A DNA stretch of 10,971 nucleotides from JBFIHF01 sp964411125. GTDB taxonomy: Bacteria > Myxococcota_A > Bradymonadia > Bradymonadales > Bradymonadaceae. Below the pieces are notes generated by a model. The model did no database searches. It worked only from the letters and a program-made list of their open reading frames with translations, and had not been told where the DNA came from. A program made the position numbers and the translations under genes. Numbering within the stretch: the first letter of the stretch is position 1; each line of letters begins with the position of its first letter. Shown here one piece after another: positions 1 to 9,480 of this stretch. The stretch spans positions 1-10,971 of the forward strand of contig CAYPJU010000131.1 of the NCBI GenBank assembly GCA_964411125.1, written 5' to 3'.

Positions 1-339
1 CCGCGTGAGCGGGCGTCCGGCGCGAAGCGCCGGTGTAGCCCCGCGCGTAAGCGCGGAGGTCGTTGCGCCCGCGCCGCCCGTTCCGCCACCTGCCCGCGTG
101 AGCGGGCGTCCGGCGCGAAGCGCCGGTGTAGCCCCGCGCGTAAGCGCGGAGGTCGTTGCGCCCGCGCCGCCCGTTCCGCCACCTGCCCGCGTGAGCGGGC
201 GTCCGGCGCGAAGCGCCGGTGTAGCCCCGCGCGTAAGCGCGGCGGTCGTTGCGCCCGCGCCGCCCGTTCCCCCGACCTGCCCGCGTGAGCGGGCGTCCGG
301 CGCGAAGCGCCGGTGTAGCCCGGCGCGTAAGCGCCGGGA
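1..339. repeat. 93-bp tandem repeat array with three stem-loops per unit (REP-like)
   Basis: Four units start at about 1, 94, 187 and 281 (spacings 93, 93, 94). The first is cut by the window edge, so the array may continue to the left. Each unit holds hairpin A (CCCGC, loop GTGA, GCGGG), hairpin B (CCGGCGC, loop GAA, GCGCCGG; 17-33 in unit 1), the tetranucleotide GTAG (35-38), hairpin C (CCGCGC, loop GTAA, GCGCGG; 41-56), and a pyrimidine-rich linker of about 37 bp. A GTAG head directly before a palindrome is the known hallmark of REP/SMAG-type bacterial repeats. The array fills the whole stretch downstream of the BatA-like gene. A GTG-started open frame crosses it with a 31-residue repeat, but this follows from a stop-free 93-bp unit and I do not call a gene. 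Confidence 0.9.
319..338 (-). terminator. candidate end-of-operon stem-loop (hairpin C of repeat unit 4)
   Basis: This is a perfect 8-bp stem (CCCGGCGC pairing with GCGCCGGG) around a 4-nt loop. It begins 14 nt past the TGA of the BatA-like gene on the transcribed strand. It is the first structure an operon transcript would meet and is stronger than hairpin C in the other three units. No T-tract follows, so it is not a canonical intrinsic terminator. It could instead stabilise the mRNA 3' end or just be a repeat copy. Confidence 0.35.
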
Positions 340-352
340 ATGCGGGAGGGGG

Positions 353-2494
353 TCATTCTAGGGTGGGGTCGTCCTTGCGCATGACCGCGCGGCCGATCTT
401 GGCGAGCACGCTCCTTCGGGTTCCGAGAATCGTCTCGGCCAGCAGCAGCAACGTGACGACGAAAAGAAACACGGGCCAAAGGTTCCTACGTTTCTGCGGA
501 AGATCCGAACGAGTCCGTGCCGTCTCCGCCTCCTCCGTCCCCAGCCAGGGGGCGAGCGCCTGATCGCTCAGCGGAGTGAGGTCCGACTCGCGCGTGTCGA
601 CATTGACCGCCATTGCGAGATTGTCGATTCGGTTTTCTTCCGCATCGGTCGAGCCTGCCCAAACCTCGTACAGTCCCGACTTTCTCGGCGTGAAGGTGAC
701 CTGTCCTTCCTTCGGCTCGACCACCAGACGGATGTCGTCGGGGCCGGTGACGACGGCGCGGTCGCCGAGCATCGAACCCGCTTCGATCGTCACGTCCTGC
801 GCCACGAGATGTTCCGTCTGCCCCGCGGAAGTCGCGCGGCGCGCTAGATACTGAACGATCCGACGCATCAGCGGGAGGAATGCGGGGCGGTACGGAAGCT
901 CCGTCCACTCGTCGTCGACCGTCGACGTGAACAACATCACACGGCCGCGGCCGACCGTGCGCTCGAGAAGCGCGGGTGCCGAATCCTTGTAGGTCAGCGC
1001 TACTTGCGACTGTTCGGGCGGGGAGGGCTCGAGCAGCATGTAGCTGTACACGTCGACCTCCTGCAGCGAGGCGCCCCCGGGCAGTTGGAACACACGGAAC
1101 ACCGGGTGGTCGCGGCGCGGGCTCGACATCCGCGTCACCTTGATCGGGGCGTCGGGGTCGCCCCGCTCGGCGAGCTGCTTCAGCCCGCGGAGCGGCTTGG
1201 GCAGCAGGGCACCGAGGTGCTGGTTGTAGGCGGCGACGTCGACCTGATCCCCCATGGCGAGCATCAGCCCTCCGCCGTTCTCGACGAACGTCTGCAGCTT
1301 GCGAGCGACGCCCGGCGTGATCTTCGAGACGTTGGCGAGGACCACGACGTCATACTCGTCGATCTCGAGCCCCTCGAGCCCTTCGCGCGTCGTCAGCTCA
1401 GGCACGATGTTCGAGGTGGTCTGCGATCGCGGATTGAGCGCGCGTTCCAGGAAGAACATCTCGTCGTGGAAGGCGATGCTCGACGGCTCCCCGTTCACCA
1501 GGAGGGTCTTGATCGTGTCGCGAAGTCGGACCACGAACGTTCGCCGGTCGTCGACATCGAGCCCGTCGGGATCGACGAGCTCGACCACCCCCTCTTTGAT
1601 CCCCGTCCCCTCGACCTTGTGGCGGAACGTGTGAGTCTGCGACTTGCCCGCTTCGACCTCGACCACCCCCGCGGAGACGATCGTGCCGCCGACGAGCAGT
1701 CGGATCTCCACCTTCGCGTCGTCTTCTCCGAAGTTTCGGACGGCCGCTTCGACACGCCAGATCGGGTCGCGCGCCGTCCCCTCTTGTTCGTAGTCGACCC
1801 CGGTGATCGCGAGGTTGGGTGCAGGCCCTTCACGGACCGTAACGAACTCGACCTCGTGCCGAAGCGGCTCGTCGGGCTGCCGCGAGCTGTCGAAACCGCC
1901 GCGAGCGAGGTCCGACAGCACCACGATCTTTCGATTCGGGAGCTCGCTCGCCGACAGAATCTCGGAGGCCTGCAACAGCGCATCGAGGAGCTTCGTCGTG
2001 TGCTCGGCGGGGCTGAGCTCTTCAAACGCGTCCTCCACGTCGGAGTGGTTCCCCGTCAGCCGCGGAACCGGCCTCGGGTCGAGCGGGGAGGTCGTGACGA
2101 GCGCGACCTCGTCCCACGGCCGCAGCCGATCGTAGCGCGCCTCGAACGCCTCGGTGGCGTTCGACCACCAATCGTCGTTCCCCATCGAGTAGCTCGTGTC
2201 GACGACGAAGACGGTCGCCGTCGGGAGGCGGTCCGACGCGGTCACCCCCGCCGAGCTGAGCACGAACGGCTTCGCGAGGCTGAACGCGAGCAGGGCGATG
2301 ATGAGGATGCGTAGCGCCATGAGCAGCCACTGCCGCACCTTGATGCCGCGTGACTCCTTGCGTTGACTCGCGAGCAGAAAGGCGAGCGCCGGAAACTCGC
2401 GTCGCACCGCCTTGCGACGGTTGATGAGGTGGATCACGACCGGCAGCGCGGCGGCGAGCAATCCCGCCAGAAAGAGGGGTTCGACGAAGCTCAA
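353..2494 (-). CDS. BatA-like membrane protein with vWA domain
   Basis: 713 aa. The N-terminus matches the two-anchor BatA (aerotolerance regulator N-terminal) pattern: a hydrophobic segment at about 5-24, a basic loop (RRK...RR...RK) and a second segment at about 55-77. A von Willebrand factor A domain follows from about 94, with the metal-site motif DTSYSM (D99, S101, S103) and a later Asp in VVLSDL (D195). Residues 325-420 resemble the glutamine-amidotransferase-like segment common in long BatA relatives. A C-terminal membrane segment spans about 672-692 and is followed by a basic tail. The positive-inside rule puts the long middle region in the periplasm (inference). The start is TTG, overlapping the DUF58 stop as TTGA; the BatA N-terminus and an AGGGGG ribosome site support it. 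It is the last gene of the operon. The family is tied to envelope stress and aerotolerance, but its biochemistry is unclear. Confidence 0.88.
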   Translation of the reverse strand: MSFVEPLFLAGLLAAALPVVIHLINRRKAVRREFPALAFLLASQRKESRGIKVRQWLLMALRILIIALLAFSLAKPFVLSSAGVTASDRLPTATVFVVDTSYSMGNDDWWSNATEAFEARYDRLRPWDEVALVTTSPLDPRPVPRLTGNHSDVEDAFEELSPAEHTTKLLDALLQASEILSASELPNRKIVVLSDLARGGFDSSRQPDEPLRHEVEFVTVREGPAPNLAITGVDYEQEGTARDPIWRVEAAVRNFGEDDAKVEIRLLVGGTIVSAGVVEVEAGKSQTHTFRHKVEGTGIKEGVVELVDPDGLDVDDRRTFVVRLRDTIKTLLVNGEPSSIAFHDEMFFLERALNPRSQTTSNIVPELTTREGLEGLEIDEYDVVVLANVSKITPGVARKLQTFVENGGGLMLAMGDQVDVAAYNQHLGALLPKPLRGLKQLAERGDPDAPIKVTRMSSPRRDHPVFRVFQLPGGASLQEVDVYSYMLLEPSPPEQSQVALTYKDSAPALLERTVGRGRVMLFTSTVDDEWTELPYRPAFLPLMRRIVQYLARRATSAGQTEHLVAQDVTIEAGSMLGDRAVVTGPDDIRLVVEPKEGQVTFTPRKSGLYEVWAGSTDAEENRIDNLAMAVNVDTRESDLTPLSDQALAPWLGTEEAETARTRSDLPQKRRNLWPVFLFVVTLLLLAETILGTRRSVLAKIGRAVMRKDDPTLE

Positions 2495-3383
2495 TTGCGC
2501 CCCCTAAGAAACCTCAGCGCGACGCTCTCGACGGGCTCCGTCGTCACGAACCGATGGTATTCGATCTGGCTCGCCTCGCAGTGGGCGCGGATTCGCTCGA
2601 GGTGGTCACGCATCAGTTCGATGTACCGGTCGCGTAGATCGTCGGGATCGGCGAGCAGGTCGCCCTCGCCCTCCAGACCCTCGAAGATCGTGAGCCCCTC
2701 GAACGGGAGCGTCATCTCCGACGGGTCGACGACGTGGAAGAGGGCGACGTCGTAGTTGCGCTTCTTCAACACCGTCAGGAGGTTCAACGTCTCCTCGTCC
2801 GCGTCCAGCATGTCACTGAAGAGGAGCACCAGCGAGCGCGGCTTCGCGCGTTCGCTCACCGACCGCAGGATCCGGTCGAGCCCCAGCACGCCCTTGCCGG
2901 GAAGATCGTCGAGCAGCGTGAGGAGGTCGTCGAGGTGCGACGTCCGCGACGCGGCGGGGAGATGCCGCACGCCACCGGGGCTATTGGAGAAGAGCCCTAC
3001 CGCATCGCCCTGTCGAACGATCAGATACCCGAGCGTCGCCGCCAGGATCGCGGCGTAGCGCATCTTGGTGAGCCCGGCGTCTTCCCCTTGGAACTGCATC
3101 GAGCCCGACCCGTCGACGACGAGATAGGTCCGAAGGTTGGTTTCGTCCTGGTACTGCTTGACGTAGTACTTGTCCGACTTGCCGAAGACGCGCCAGTCGA
3201 TGTGGCGGATCTCGTGACCTGGGCTGTACTCGATGTACTCGGAGAACTCGATCGCTCCGCCACGGTGCGGGGAGCGGTGCATCCCTGCCAGGATCCCCTC
3301 GACGAGGGTCTGCGCCTTGACGTGCATGTTGCCGAGCTGTTCGAGCACGGCAGGGTCGAGAAACTTCTCGCGGATGGACGAGC

Positions 3384-3387
<4 letters not shown>
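2491..3387 (-). CDS. DUF58 domain protein (vWA-like, MoxR partner)
   Basis: 298 aa, a normal length for the compact DUF58 family. The signature lies at about 47-82: FSEY, then YSPGHEIRHIDWRVFGK, then YYVKQY. It is followed by a vWA-type fold with a metal-site motif DGSGSM (D92, S94, S96) and a later FSDMLD (D192). No signal peptide or membrane segment is visible, so it is probably cytoplasmic. DUF58 proteins are nearly always encoded beside a MoxR ATPase and are thought to be its adaptor or client. Its ATG overlaps the MoxR stop (ATGA), and its own stop overlaps the TTG start of the BatA-like gene, which implies coupled translation. The biochemical role is not established. The family call is firm. 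Confidence 0.92.
2500..2505 (-). promoter_or_regulatory. Shine-Dalgarno site fixing the TTG start of the BatA-like gene
   Basis: AGGGGG on the minus strand lies 5 nt before the TTG at 2494-2492, inside the 3' end of the DUF58 gene. No ATG or GTG lies close enough to replace TTG while keeping the conserved BatA N-terminus. It is the clearest ribosome site in the operon; the other junctions show only weak ones. Confidence 0.7.
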
Positions 3388-4490
<1,103 letters not shown>

Positions 4491-4499
4491 GGAAACCAG

Positions 4500-6092
4500 T
4501 CACTGGATGAGAGCTACGAAATCACGATGCTCTTTCGCGCGGTCCGGCTGGCCGAGCTTGTCATACACCATCGCGAGGCGCTCGTGCACCTCGGGATCGA
4601 ACGGGTTGATGCGGCCCGCTTCTTCCAGAAATTCTCGCGCTTCCTCCATATTCCCGAGCTCGAACGCAGCCCGCCCCAACTGGATCCACGTCGAGACGTA
4701 GCTCGGATAGGTGTCCTTGATCGGGACGAGCGCATCGTACGCCCCCTGCGCGTCCCCCGATGCGAGTAGGCTCTCTGCCAGGCGGGTCTGCAGGATCGGG
4801 TTCTTCTGACCCATGATGCGCTCCGCCTTTCGGTATTGCACCACGGCGGCCTTCGCGCGGCCTCGCGCTTGAAGCATCTGACCGAGATTCAGGTGGTCTC
4901 GCGCCTGCGGCTGCGGGATCTGGCTCAGCTGGGTCTTCCCCACCGCATCGTCCTTGAAGACGAGGCGCTCCTCGTAGCCGTTGTCCTCGGGAAAGTCGAT
5001 GGGGGGGCGGTCGTGAAGGCCGCGTTGCCAGTCGCGCTCGAACTCGCGGAACGTGACGCCGAGCACGTTCGCGAACGCCTCGCTCGACTCCTCGCCCGCC
5101 TTGATTCGGTCGATGAGCTGCTTGAATGCGGTCGGGCCCGCCTTTTCGCGCAGGTATTCCATCGCGGTGTAGACCTCGGCGAACGCGACCGCGGCGTCTT
5201 CCTGGCTCGGCAGCTTCGCCATCGACGGGTGCATCTGCGCAAAGGTGATGAGGTTCCCGTCCGCGACCCGCTTCTGCAGCAGCGACTCGCTCGACGGCGG
5301 CAGTCGGTGCGCGTCGGGCCCTCGCCAGCGCCGCTCGAGGAACTTCGCCAGCCCCTCGTGCATCCAGATCGGTACGCGGTTCTCGGTCGCCTGGTTGATG
5401 ACGTAGTGAACATACTCGTGGACCAGTGTGTCGACCCATCCGTACCCCTGCATCAGCGCCTTGGGGCTCGTGATCATCAGCCGGTTGTACTTGCAGAGCG
5501 CGATCGTCCCCGACGTCCGGATCTCGTCTTCGGTGAGCACCGACACTGTCGCCAACACCGACGTCTGGTCGTAGACCTCGACCCGGATCGGCGTCGGTGG
5601 GCGGTAGCCGATCTCCTCGGCGAACGCATCGTACGCCGCGTCGAGCGCTTCGAACGCGAACGGAAAGAGGACCTGGTCTTTGCCAGGGGGGACCGACACC
5701 TCGAAGAACCCGCGCGGGCTCGTCTTCACGACGTGGTCTTTCGTCACCTGGTGGGTCGCCTGGACCAGGTCACGCAGCTCCTTCCAGTCGGGACGGTTCT
5801 GCTGCGTCAGCGCTTGATCGAGCCGCTGCAGGGCTTCCTCGTAGTCACCATCGAAGAACGCCAGCCGTCCCTGAAGATAGAGAACTTCCGGCGCGCCGGG
5901 GCGCTCGGCCGCGAGCGACTTCACCGCCGCCCGCGCCCGGTCCATCTGCCAGGCGTCGAGCAGCGTCTCGACTTCCCCCACGGTCTGGGCCGCTGCCGGC
6001 GCGCCGAAGGCGAGGCTCGCGGTCACGAGGCAGATCGCGAAGAGCCAGCGCCCGAGCCGGCCGAGCTGGTTGTGAATCGGTCGCATCATCAT
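4500..6092 (-). CDS. secreted TPR protein with gluzincin metallopeptidase domain (Peptidase MA-like)
   Basis: 530 aa. A Sec signal peptide covers about 1-35: a basic start, a hydrophobic core, then PAAA before Gln36. Cys21 does not sit in a good lipobox. A short TPR-like helical stretch lies at about 40-98. The middle holds HEYVH (His225, Glu226, His229), with a downstream WMHEGLAKFLE that supplies a likely third zinc ligand, Glu246. This HExxH...E spacing fits the Peptidase MA (gluzincin) family. Three or four TPR repeats fill about 397-530. It is expected in the periplasm or at the envelope. Its substrate is unknown, and activity is inferred from motifs only. The first ATG overlaps the DUF4175-like stop (ATGA). 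Three consecutive ATG codons open the frame, so the true start could be up to six bases later. Most MoxR operons I know of lack this gene. Confidence 0.87.
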   Translation of the reverse strand: MMMRPIHNQLGRLGRWLFAICLVTASLAFGAPAAAQTVGEVETLLDAWQMDRARAAVKSLAAERPGAPEVLYLQGRLAFFDGDYEEALQRLDQALTQQNRPDWKELRDLVQATHQVTKDHVVKTSPRGFFEVSVPPGKDQVLFPFAFEALDAAYDAFAEEIGYRPPTPIRVEVYDQTSVLATVSVLTEDEIRTSGTIALCKYNRLMITSPKALMQGYGWVDTLVHEYVHYVINQATENRVPIWMHEGLAKFLERRWRGPDAHRLPPSSESLLQKRVADGNLITFAQMHPSMAKLPSQEDAAVAFAEVYTAMEYLREKAGPTAFKQLIDRIKAGEESSEAFANVLGVTFREFERDWQRGLHDRPPIDFPEDNGYEERLVFKDDAVGKTQLSQIPQPQARDHLNLGQMLQARGRAKAAVVQYRKAERIMGQKNPILQTRLAESLLASGDAQGAYDALVPIKDTYPSYVSTWIQLGRAAFELGNMEEAREFLEEAGRINPFDPEVHERLAMVYDKLGQPDRAKEHRDFVALIQ

Positions 6093-9000
6093 TCCATCAA
6101 CGACTCGTAGTAGCGTTCGATCTCGCTCTCGTATGTCTCGAGACGGTCCTGTTTCATCCCCTTCATGATGTCTTCGCGGAACTTCTCGTGCGAACGACCG
6201 TCCTTCTCGGGGATGGCGATCTTCTCCTTGCGTCCCGGCCGCCCCTGCCCCTTCTGCCCCCCCTGCTTCTGCTTCTGTAGCGCATCCTTCATCGACTGTT
6301 TGAGCTGCCGCAGCGATTCGAGCGCCGCGCGTTGATGGTCCAGCCCTTTCTGCGTCTTCTTTCCTTCGAGGCTCTGCCTGGCGCCCCCCATCTGCTTCGT
6401 CGCCTCGTCGAGCGGCGGTCCGAGCTCGGGCTCGAGCATCGGGAAGCGTTCGGCAGCTTCACCGACCTGCTGGCGCAGCGCCTCGGCCTGCTGCTGGGCG
6501 TCCGCCTGCTCGCGCGCGAGCTGCTGAAGCTCGGCGTTCGAGCTCCCGTTCGGTCGCGACTTCGCCTGGTCCATGATGTCTTCGAGCTCGTTGACCATCT
6601 GCCGGCCCGGTGCGCTCATCTGCCCGAGGTCGCGCGCGGTCTGCCGGACGTCGGCGTCGCGCTGCGTCCCCTTCTGCGTGTAGCGCTGGGACAGGTCCAT
6701 GCTGAACTCGAGGCTCCGAAGGTCTTCCTGAGAGCGGCGCGCGTGCTCAAGGGCCTGTTCGATGTCGCGCGCCTCCAGCATCTCTTCGAGCTTCTGCATC
6801 CGTTGCTCTGCCTCGCGGGCCGCGTCGAGATCGTGCGGGGCGAGGTCGCGCTGCGCGATCTCCTCGAGCCGGCGTCGCTGTTCGGCCGCGAGCTCTTCGA
6901 CGCGCTTCGTCTGCTCCTCCAACATCGCCTCCATCTCGCGTCGCTGCCGTTCGTCGAGCTCCTGCTGCAGGTCGTGCGTCCGTTGCTCGATGTCGCGCTG
7001 ACGCGTCTCGAGGTCGTTCGCCTGATCCATCAGCTCGCTCAGCTTCTTGTCGAGCTCTCGCATGCTCTCCGACTCGGCGCCCGCGAACTGCTGATCCATC
7101 TCGTCGGTCATCGAGTCGAGGTTCTGCGTCATGTCGTCGAGCGCCTGCAACGCCGCGTCGATGTCCCCCTGCTCGATCAAATCTTCGATCTTCTGCAGGT
7201 TGTCCCCCATCTTCGCCGCATCGGACTCGAGCTTCGCCTGCTCCAGCGCTTCCATGTTCACGTGCTGTTCGGGCAACTGCTTCAACTGCGACTGCATCCT
7301 CGCCATCATCTCGGCCATCCGCTGCCGCAGCCGCTGAATCTCACGCATGATCGCTTTCTTCAGCTCCGGGTCGCCGGTGTCGCGGTACTGCTCCAGCAGC
7401 TCCTTGAGCCTGTCGCGGAGCTCGCGAATGTCCTCGGCCGTCGCCTTCACGGCGTCCATGCGCTGCTTGGCGAGCAGATCCTCGAGGCGAATGAGCCCCT
7501 TCTCGAGCGCATCTTCCGCCTTCGCCGCGTGGTTGGCGACGGCCTGGAACTCGGCGGGCAACAGCGTCTGGCTCCGGGCGTCTGCCTCATGGGCAGCGAA
7601 CACCTCGGCGCCGTCTCGATTCAACTGATACAGCTGCTCGTAGAGCCCCTCGAAGAGGACGATGTCACGCTTCGGCATGAGCGGATCTTCCTTCATCCGC
7701 TCGACCACCGAGGCCATCTCGGCGAGCACCTTGCCGTGCGCCAGGTGAGTCTCGTTCAGCACCGCGAAACGTCGAGCGACGACATCGACGGGGAGGTCAC
7801 GCGGGACGACCTGGCGGTAGAAGTTCTTCTTGTTCGGCTCCCGCTCTCCGGCCGGGTTCTCCAGGAACTCCGCGAGCACCAGAAGGAGCGCTTCGAGCAC
7901 CTGCGCCTCGTCGGCGATCACCTTCATGTGGCGGTCTTCGGGGGACGTCACGCGCAGCACGATCGGCGTGCTCTTTCCAATGCCGGGCCCCGTCAGGGAG
8001 TTGTTGTCCGTCGCCTCGACCCACACCGTCACGCTGTCCTTCGGCTGCAGCGCGAGCGGTTTGAGGTCGAACGAGAACGTCGTCGTGATCGACCCCGGGA
8101 CGGTCGTCAGCTCGGGGAGATCGAGCGGGCGAACCGTCGGATCGTCCGAGCCGAATGCCCACGCCCGGGCGACCGATTCGATCCCGAAGTCGTCCTCGAC
8201 CTCCACCTCGATCTCGAGCACGTCGTCGGGGCTCACCTCGACCTCTTCGGGGTGCGAAGTGACCGTCACGTCCGGCGCGTTGTCCGGCAAGAGTTCGATC
8301 GTCCGCTCGATACCGTCGTCGACTACGGTGCCATCCGGCAAGTGCGCGCGGAACGAGTAGCTCCCCGCCTTCGTGAGCAGCAGAGTCGCTTCGAGCCGCC
8401 CCGACACTTTGGACATCGGAACGACCCGCGCTCCTTCGCCCGTCTTGACGACGATCTCGTACTTCTCCGCCTCCGACAGCAGCGGGTAGGTCTTGAGCGT
8501 CACTTCCGTGCCGACGAGCGTCTGGATGTACCCCGTCGTGAACGGCTCGAACTGGGGGGGGCGATCGGTGTAGGGAGGGAACGACAACAGTACGTCGATC
8601 TCACCCACCAACGGTCGTTGGTCTTTCTTGGTCGCCTTCTCGTCTGCGGTCCCGTAGAGCGCCGCGTTCCAGAGCCCGTCCACGCGCTCGCCCCAGAATA
8701 GCTGCGGCAAGAGAAGCAAGGCGAGGCATCCCCCCAACGCCAGAAGCGCCGGGACCAGGGTTCGTCTCGGGATGTGGTTCGCGAGCGTGTGGTTCTCGTC
8801 GAGCTGCTCGAGCAGCATTCGGGTCGTCCGCTTCACGTGCGCAGCAGCGAGGTCGACGCTGAACCCGTGCAGGACGGAGGGGCGATCGTCGTCGGCCTCA
8901 CCGACGAGCTCCTCCCCGAACTGAAGGGCGGCCGAGATGTCGTCGCGAAAGCGAGAGTTCGAGCGTTGAAGGCGGCGCGCAACGTCTTGCAGCGTCGGTT

Positions 9001-9292
9001 GTGTTCGCCAGTAGACGACCCCCGCCACCAGCACCGAAAGGCCCAGCGAGGCGCCCCCGATTCCGCAGACCCAGCGCACGACTTGTGGGCCGTGTGACCC
9101 CGCGAGGAGACCGACGGTCTGCGCGGTCACCACGATTGCGCCTGCCGTGACCGCGGTCCACGCTGCCCCCTCCAGCAGCAGAGGCCAACGAAGCTCGCGC
9201 CGCGTCTTGCGCAGCAGCGACTTCAGCGCCGACAGCTCGCGCTTCACCTCGTCACCGCGATCGCCGCTCTCGTTGTGGTCTTCCGCGCTCAT
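6089..9292 (-). CDS. DUF4175-like membrane protein with very long coiled coil
   Basis: 1067 aa, the largest gene here. Hydrophobic segments lie at about 36-64, 71-93 and 177-199. They are followed by beta-rich, Ig-like sequence with the PPYTDRPPQF motif (239-248) seen in DUF4175 proteins, then another beta module to about 450. From about 580 to 1005 the protein is an almost continuous charged, Gln/Glu/Arg/Leu/Met-rich helical region that should form coiled coils. A basic Gln/Gly/Lys linker (1006-1024) and a Tyr-rich C-terminus ending YYESLME close it. Three membrane spans with a cytoplasmic N-terminus would place the Ig-like and coiled-coil parts in the periplasm (inference). It is the first gene of the operon and overlaps the peptidase gene by 4 bases. 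DUF4175 genes often accompany MoxR/DUF58/BatA genes; the function is unknown. A weak AGGGA precedes the ATG. Confidence 0.8.
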   Translation of the reverse strand: MSAEDHNESGDRGDEVKRELSALKSLLRKTRRELRWPLLLEGAAWTAVTAGAIVVTAQTVGLLAGSHGPQVVRWVCGIGGASLGLSVLVAGVVYWRTQPTLQDVARRLQRSNSRFRDDISAALQFGEELVGEADDDRPSVLHGFSVDLAAAHVKRTTRMLLEQLDENHTLANHIPRRTLVPALLALGGCLALLLLPQLFWGERVDGLWNAALYGTADEKATKKDQRPLVGEIDVLLSFPPYTDRPPQFEPFTTGYIQTLVGTEVTLKTYPLLSEAEKYEIVVKTGEGARVVPMSKVSGRLEATLLLTKAGSYSFRAHLPDGTVVDDGIERTIELLPDNAPDVTVTSHPEEVEVSPDDVLEIEVEVEDDFGIESVARAWAFGSDDPTVRPLDLPELTTVPGSITTTFSFDLKPLALQPKDSVTVWVEATDNNSLTGPGIGKSTPIVLRVTSPEDRHMKVIADEAQVLEALLLVLAEFLENPAGEREPNKKNFYRQVVPRDLPVDVVARRFAVLNETHLAHGKVLAEMASVVERMKEDPLMPKRDIVLFEGLYEQLYQLNRDGAEVFAAHEADARSQTLLPAEFQAVANHAAKAEDALEKGLIRLEDLLAKQRMDAVKATAEDIRELRDRLKELLEQYRDTGDPELKKAIMREIQRLRQRMAEMMARMQSQLKQLPEQHVNMEALEQAKLESDAAKMGDNLQKIEDLIEQGDIDAALQALDDMTQNLDSMTDEMDQQFAGAESESMRELDKKLSELMDQANDLETRQRDIEQRTHDLQQELDERQRREMEAMLEEQTKRVEELAAEQRRRLEEIAQRDLAPHDLDAAREAEQRMQKLEEMLEARDIEQALEHARRSQEDLRSLEFSMDLSQRYTQKGTQRDADVRQTARDLGQMSAPGRQMVNELEDIMDQAKSRPNGSSNAELQQLAREQADAQQQAEALRQQVGEAAERFPMLEPELGPPLDEATKQMGGARQSLEGKKTQKGLDHQRAALESLRQLKQSMKDALQKQKQGGQKGQGRPGRKEKIAIPEKDGRSHEKFREDIMKGMKQDRLETYESEIERYYESLME

Positions 9293-9336
9293 TCGTCCCT
9301 GGTTGGGGTCGCCTAAGTTCTACACCCGAAGGGAGG

Positions 9337-9346
9337 CGTGATCACG
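9337..9346. promoter_or_regulatory. perfect 10-bp palindrome upstream of the operon
   Basis: CGTGATCACG is self-complementary and ends 44 bp upstream of the DUF4175-like ATG, in the only gap where the operon promoter can lie. It could be an operator half-site pair. I found no convincing -35/-10 pair around it, and a 10-bp palindrome can occur by chance. Confidence 0.25.
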
Positions 9347-9419
9347 AACAAGTTCCGAGCGGGGATTATTCGTGAGGCTCGAGTAGTGACGTCGGAGATC
9401 GCACGGCTCAGAGGCTCGC

Positions 9420-9442
9420 GGCGCGCAGGTCAATCGCGCGCC
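9420..9442. terminator. GC-rich stem-loop downstream of mvaA
   Basis: GGCGCGC and GCGCGCC form a perfect 7-bp inverted repeat around a 9-nt loop. The structure lies about 40 nt past the mvaA stop. With no T-tract on either side it is a weak intrinsic-terminator candidate. Together with the neighbouring stem-loop it suggests a transcript boundary between mvaA and the operon. Confidence 0.35.
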
Positions 9443-9445
9443 TCC

Positions 9446-9480
9446 TGAGGCTTTCGCCTCACGCCTCACCACCTCATACC

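Noticed and set aside
5..361. Open frame with a 31-residue repeat rich in Pro, Ala, Val and Arg
   Set aside because: It starts with GTG, lacks a ribosome site, and simply reads through a stop-free 93-bp hairpin repeat; selection seems to act on base pairing, not on the peptide.
1004..2314. 436-codon plus-strand frame opposite the BatA-like gene
   Set aside because: It has shadow composition and no recognisable domain, while the opposite strand encodes a convincing BatA/vWA protein. The similar plus-strand frames at 3459-4769 and 4836-6110 were rejected for the same reason.
4500..6092. Lipoprotein assignment for the peptidase protein, based on Cys21
   Set aside because: The residue before Cys21 is Ile and the context lacks a lipobox; a standard signal peptidase I site after the Ala run at 33-35 fits better.
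6332..8701. 789-codon open frame on the plus strand opposite the DUF4175-like gene
   Set aside because: It is a Leu/Arg/His-rich antisense shadow typical of GC-rich coding DNA, and the minus-strand frame has clear domains and coupling with the next gene.
9346..9355. LexA-like GAAC-AA-GTTC motif
   Set aside because: The half-site spacing is 2 bp rather than the 4 bp of the Gram-positive SOS box or the layout of the alpha-proteobacterial box, so the match is not meaningful.
9293..9480. Sigma-70-like promoter using TTGACC at the loop of the 9420-9442 stem
   Set aside because: No acceptable -10 hexamer occurs at 16-18 bp spacing, and the hexamer sits in a hairpin loop.
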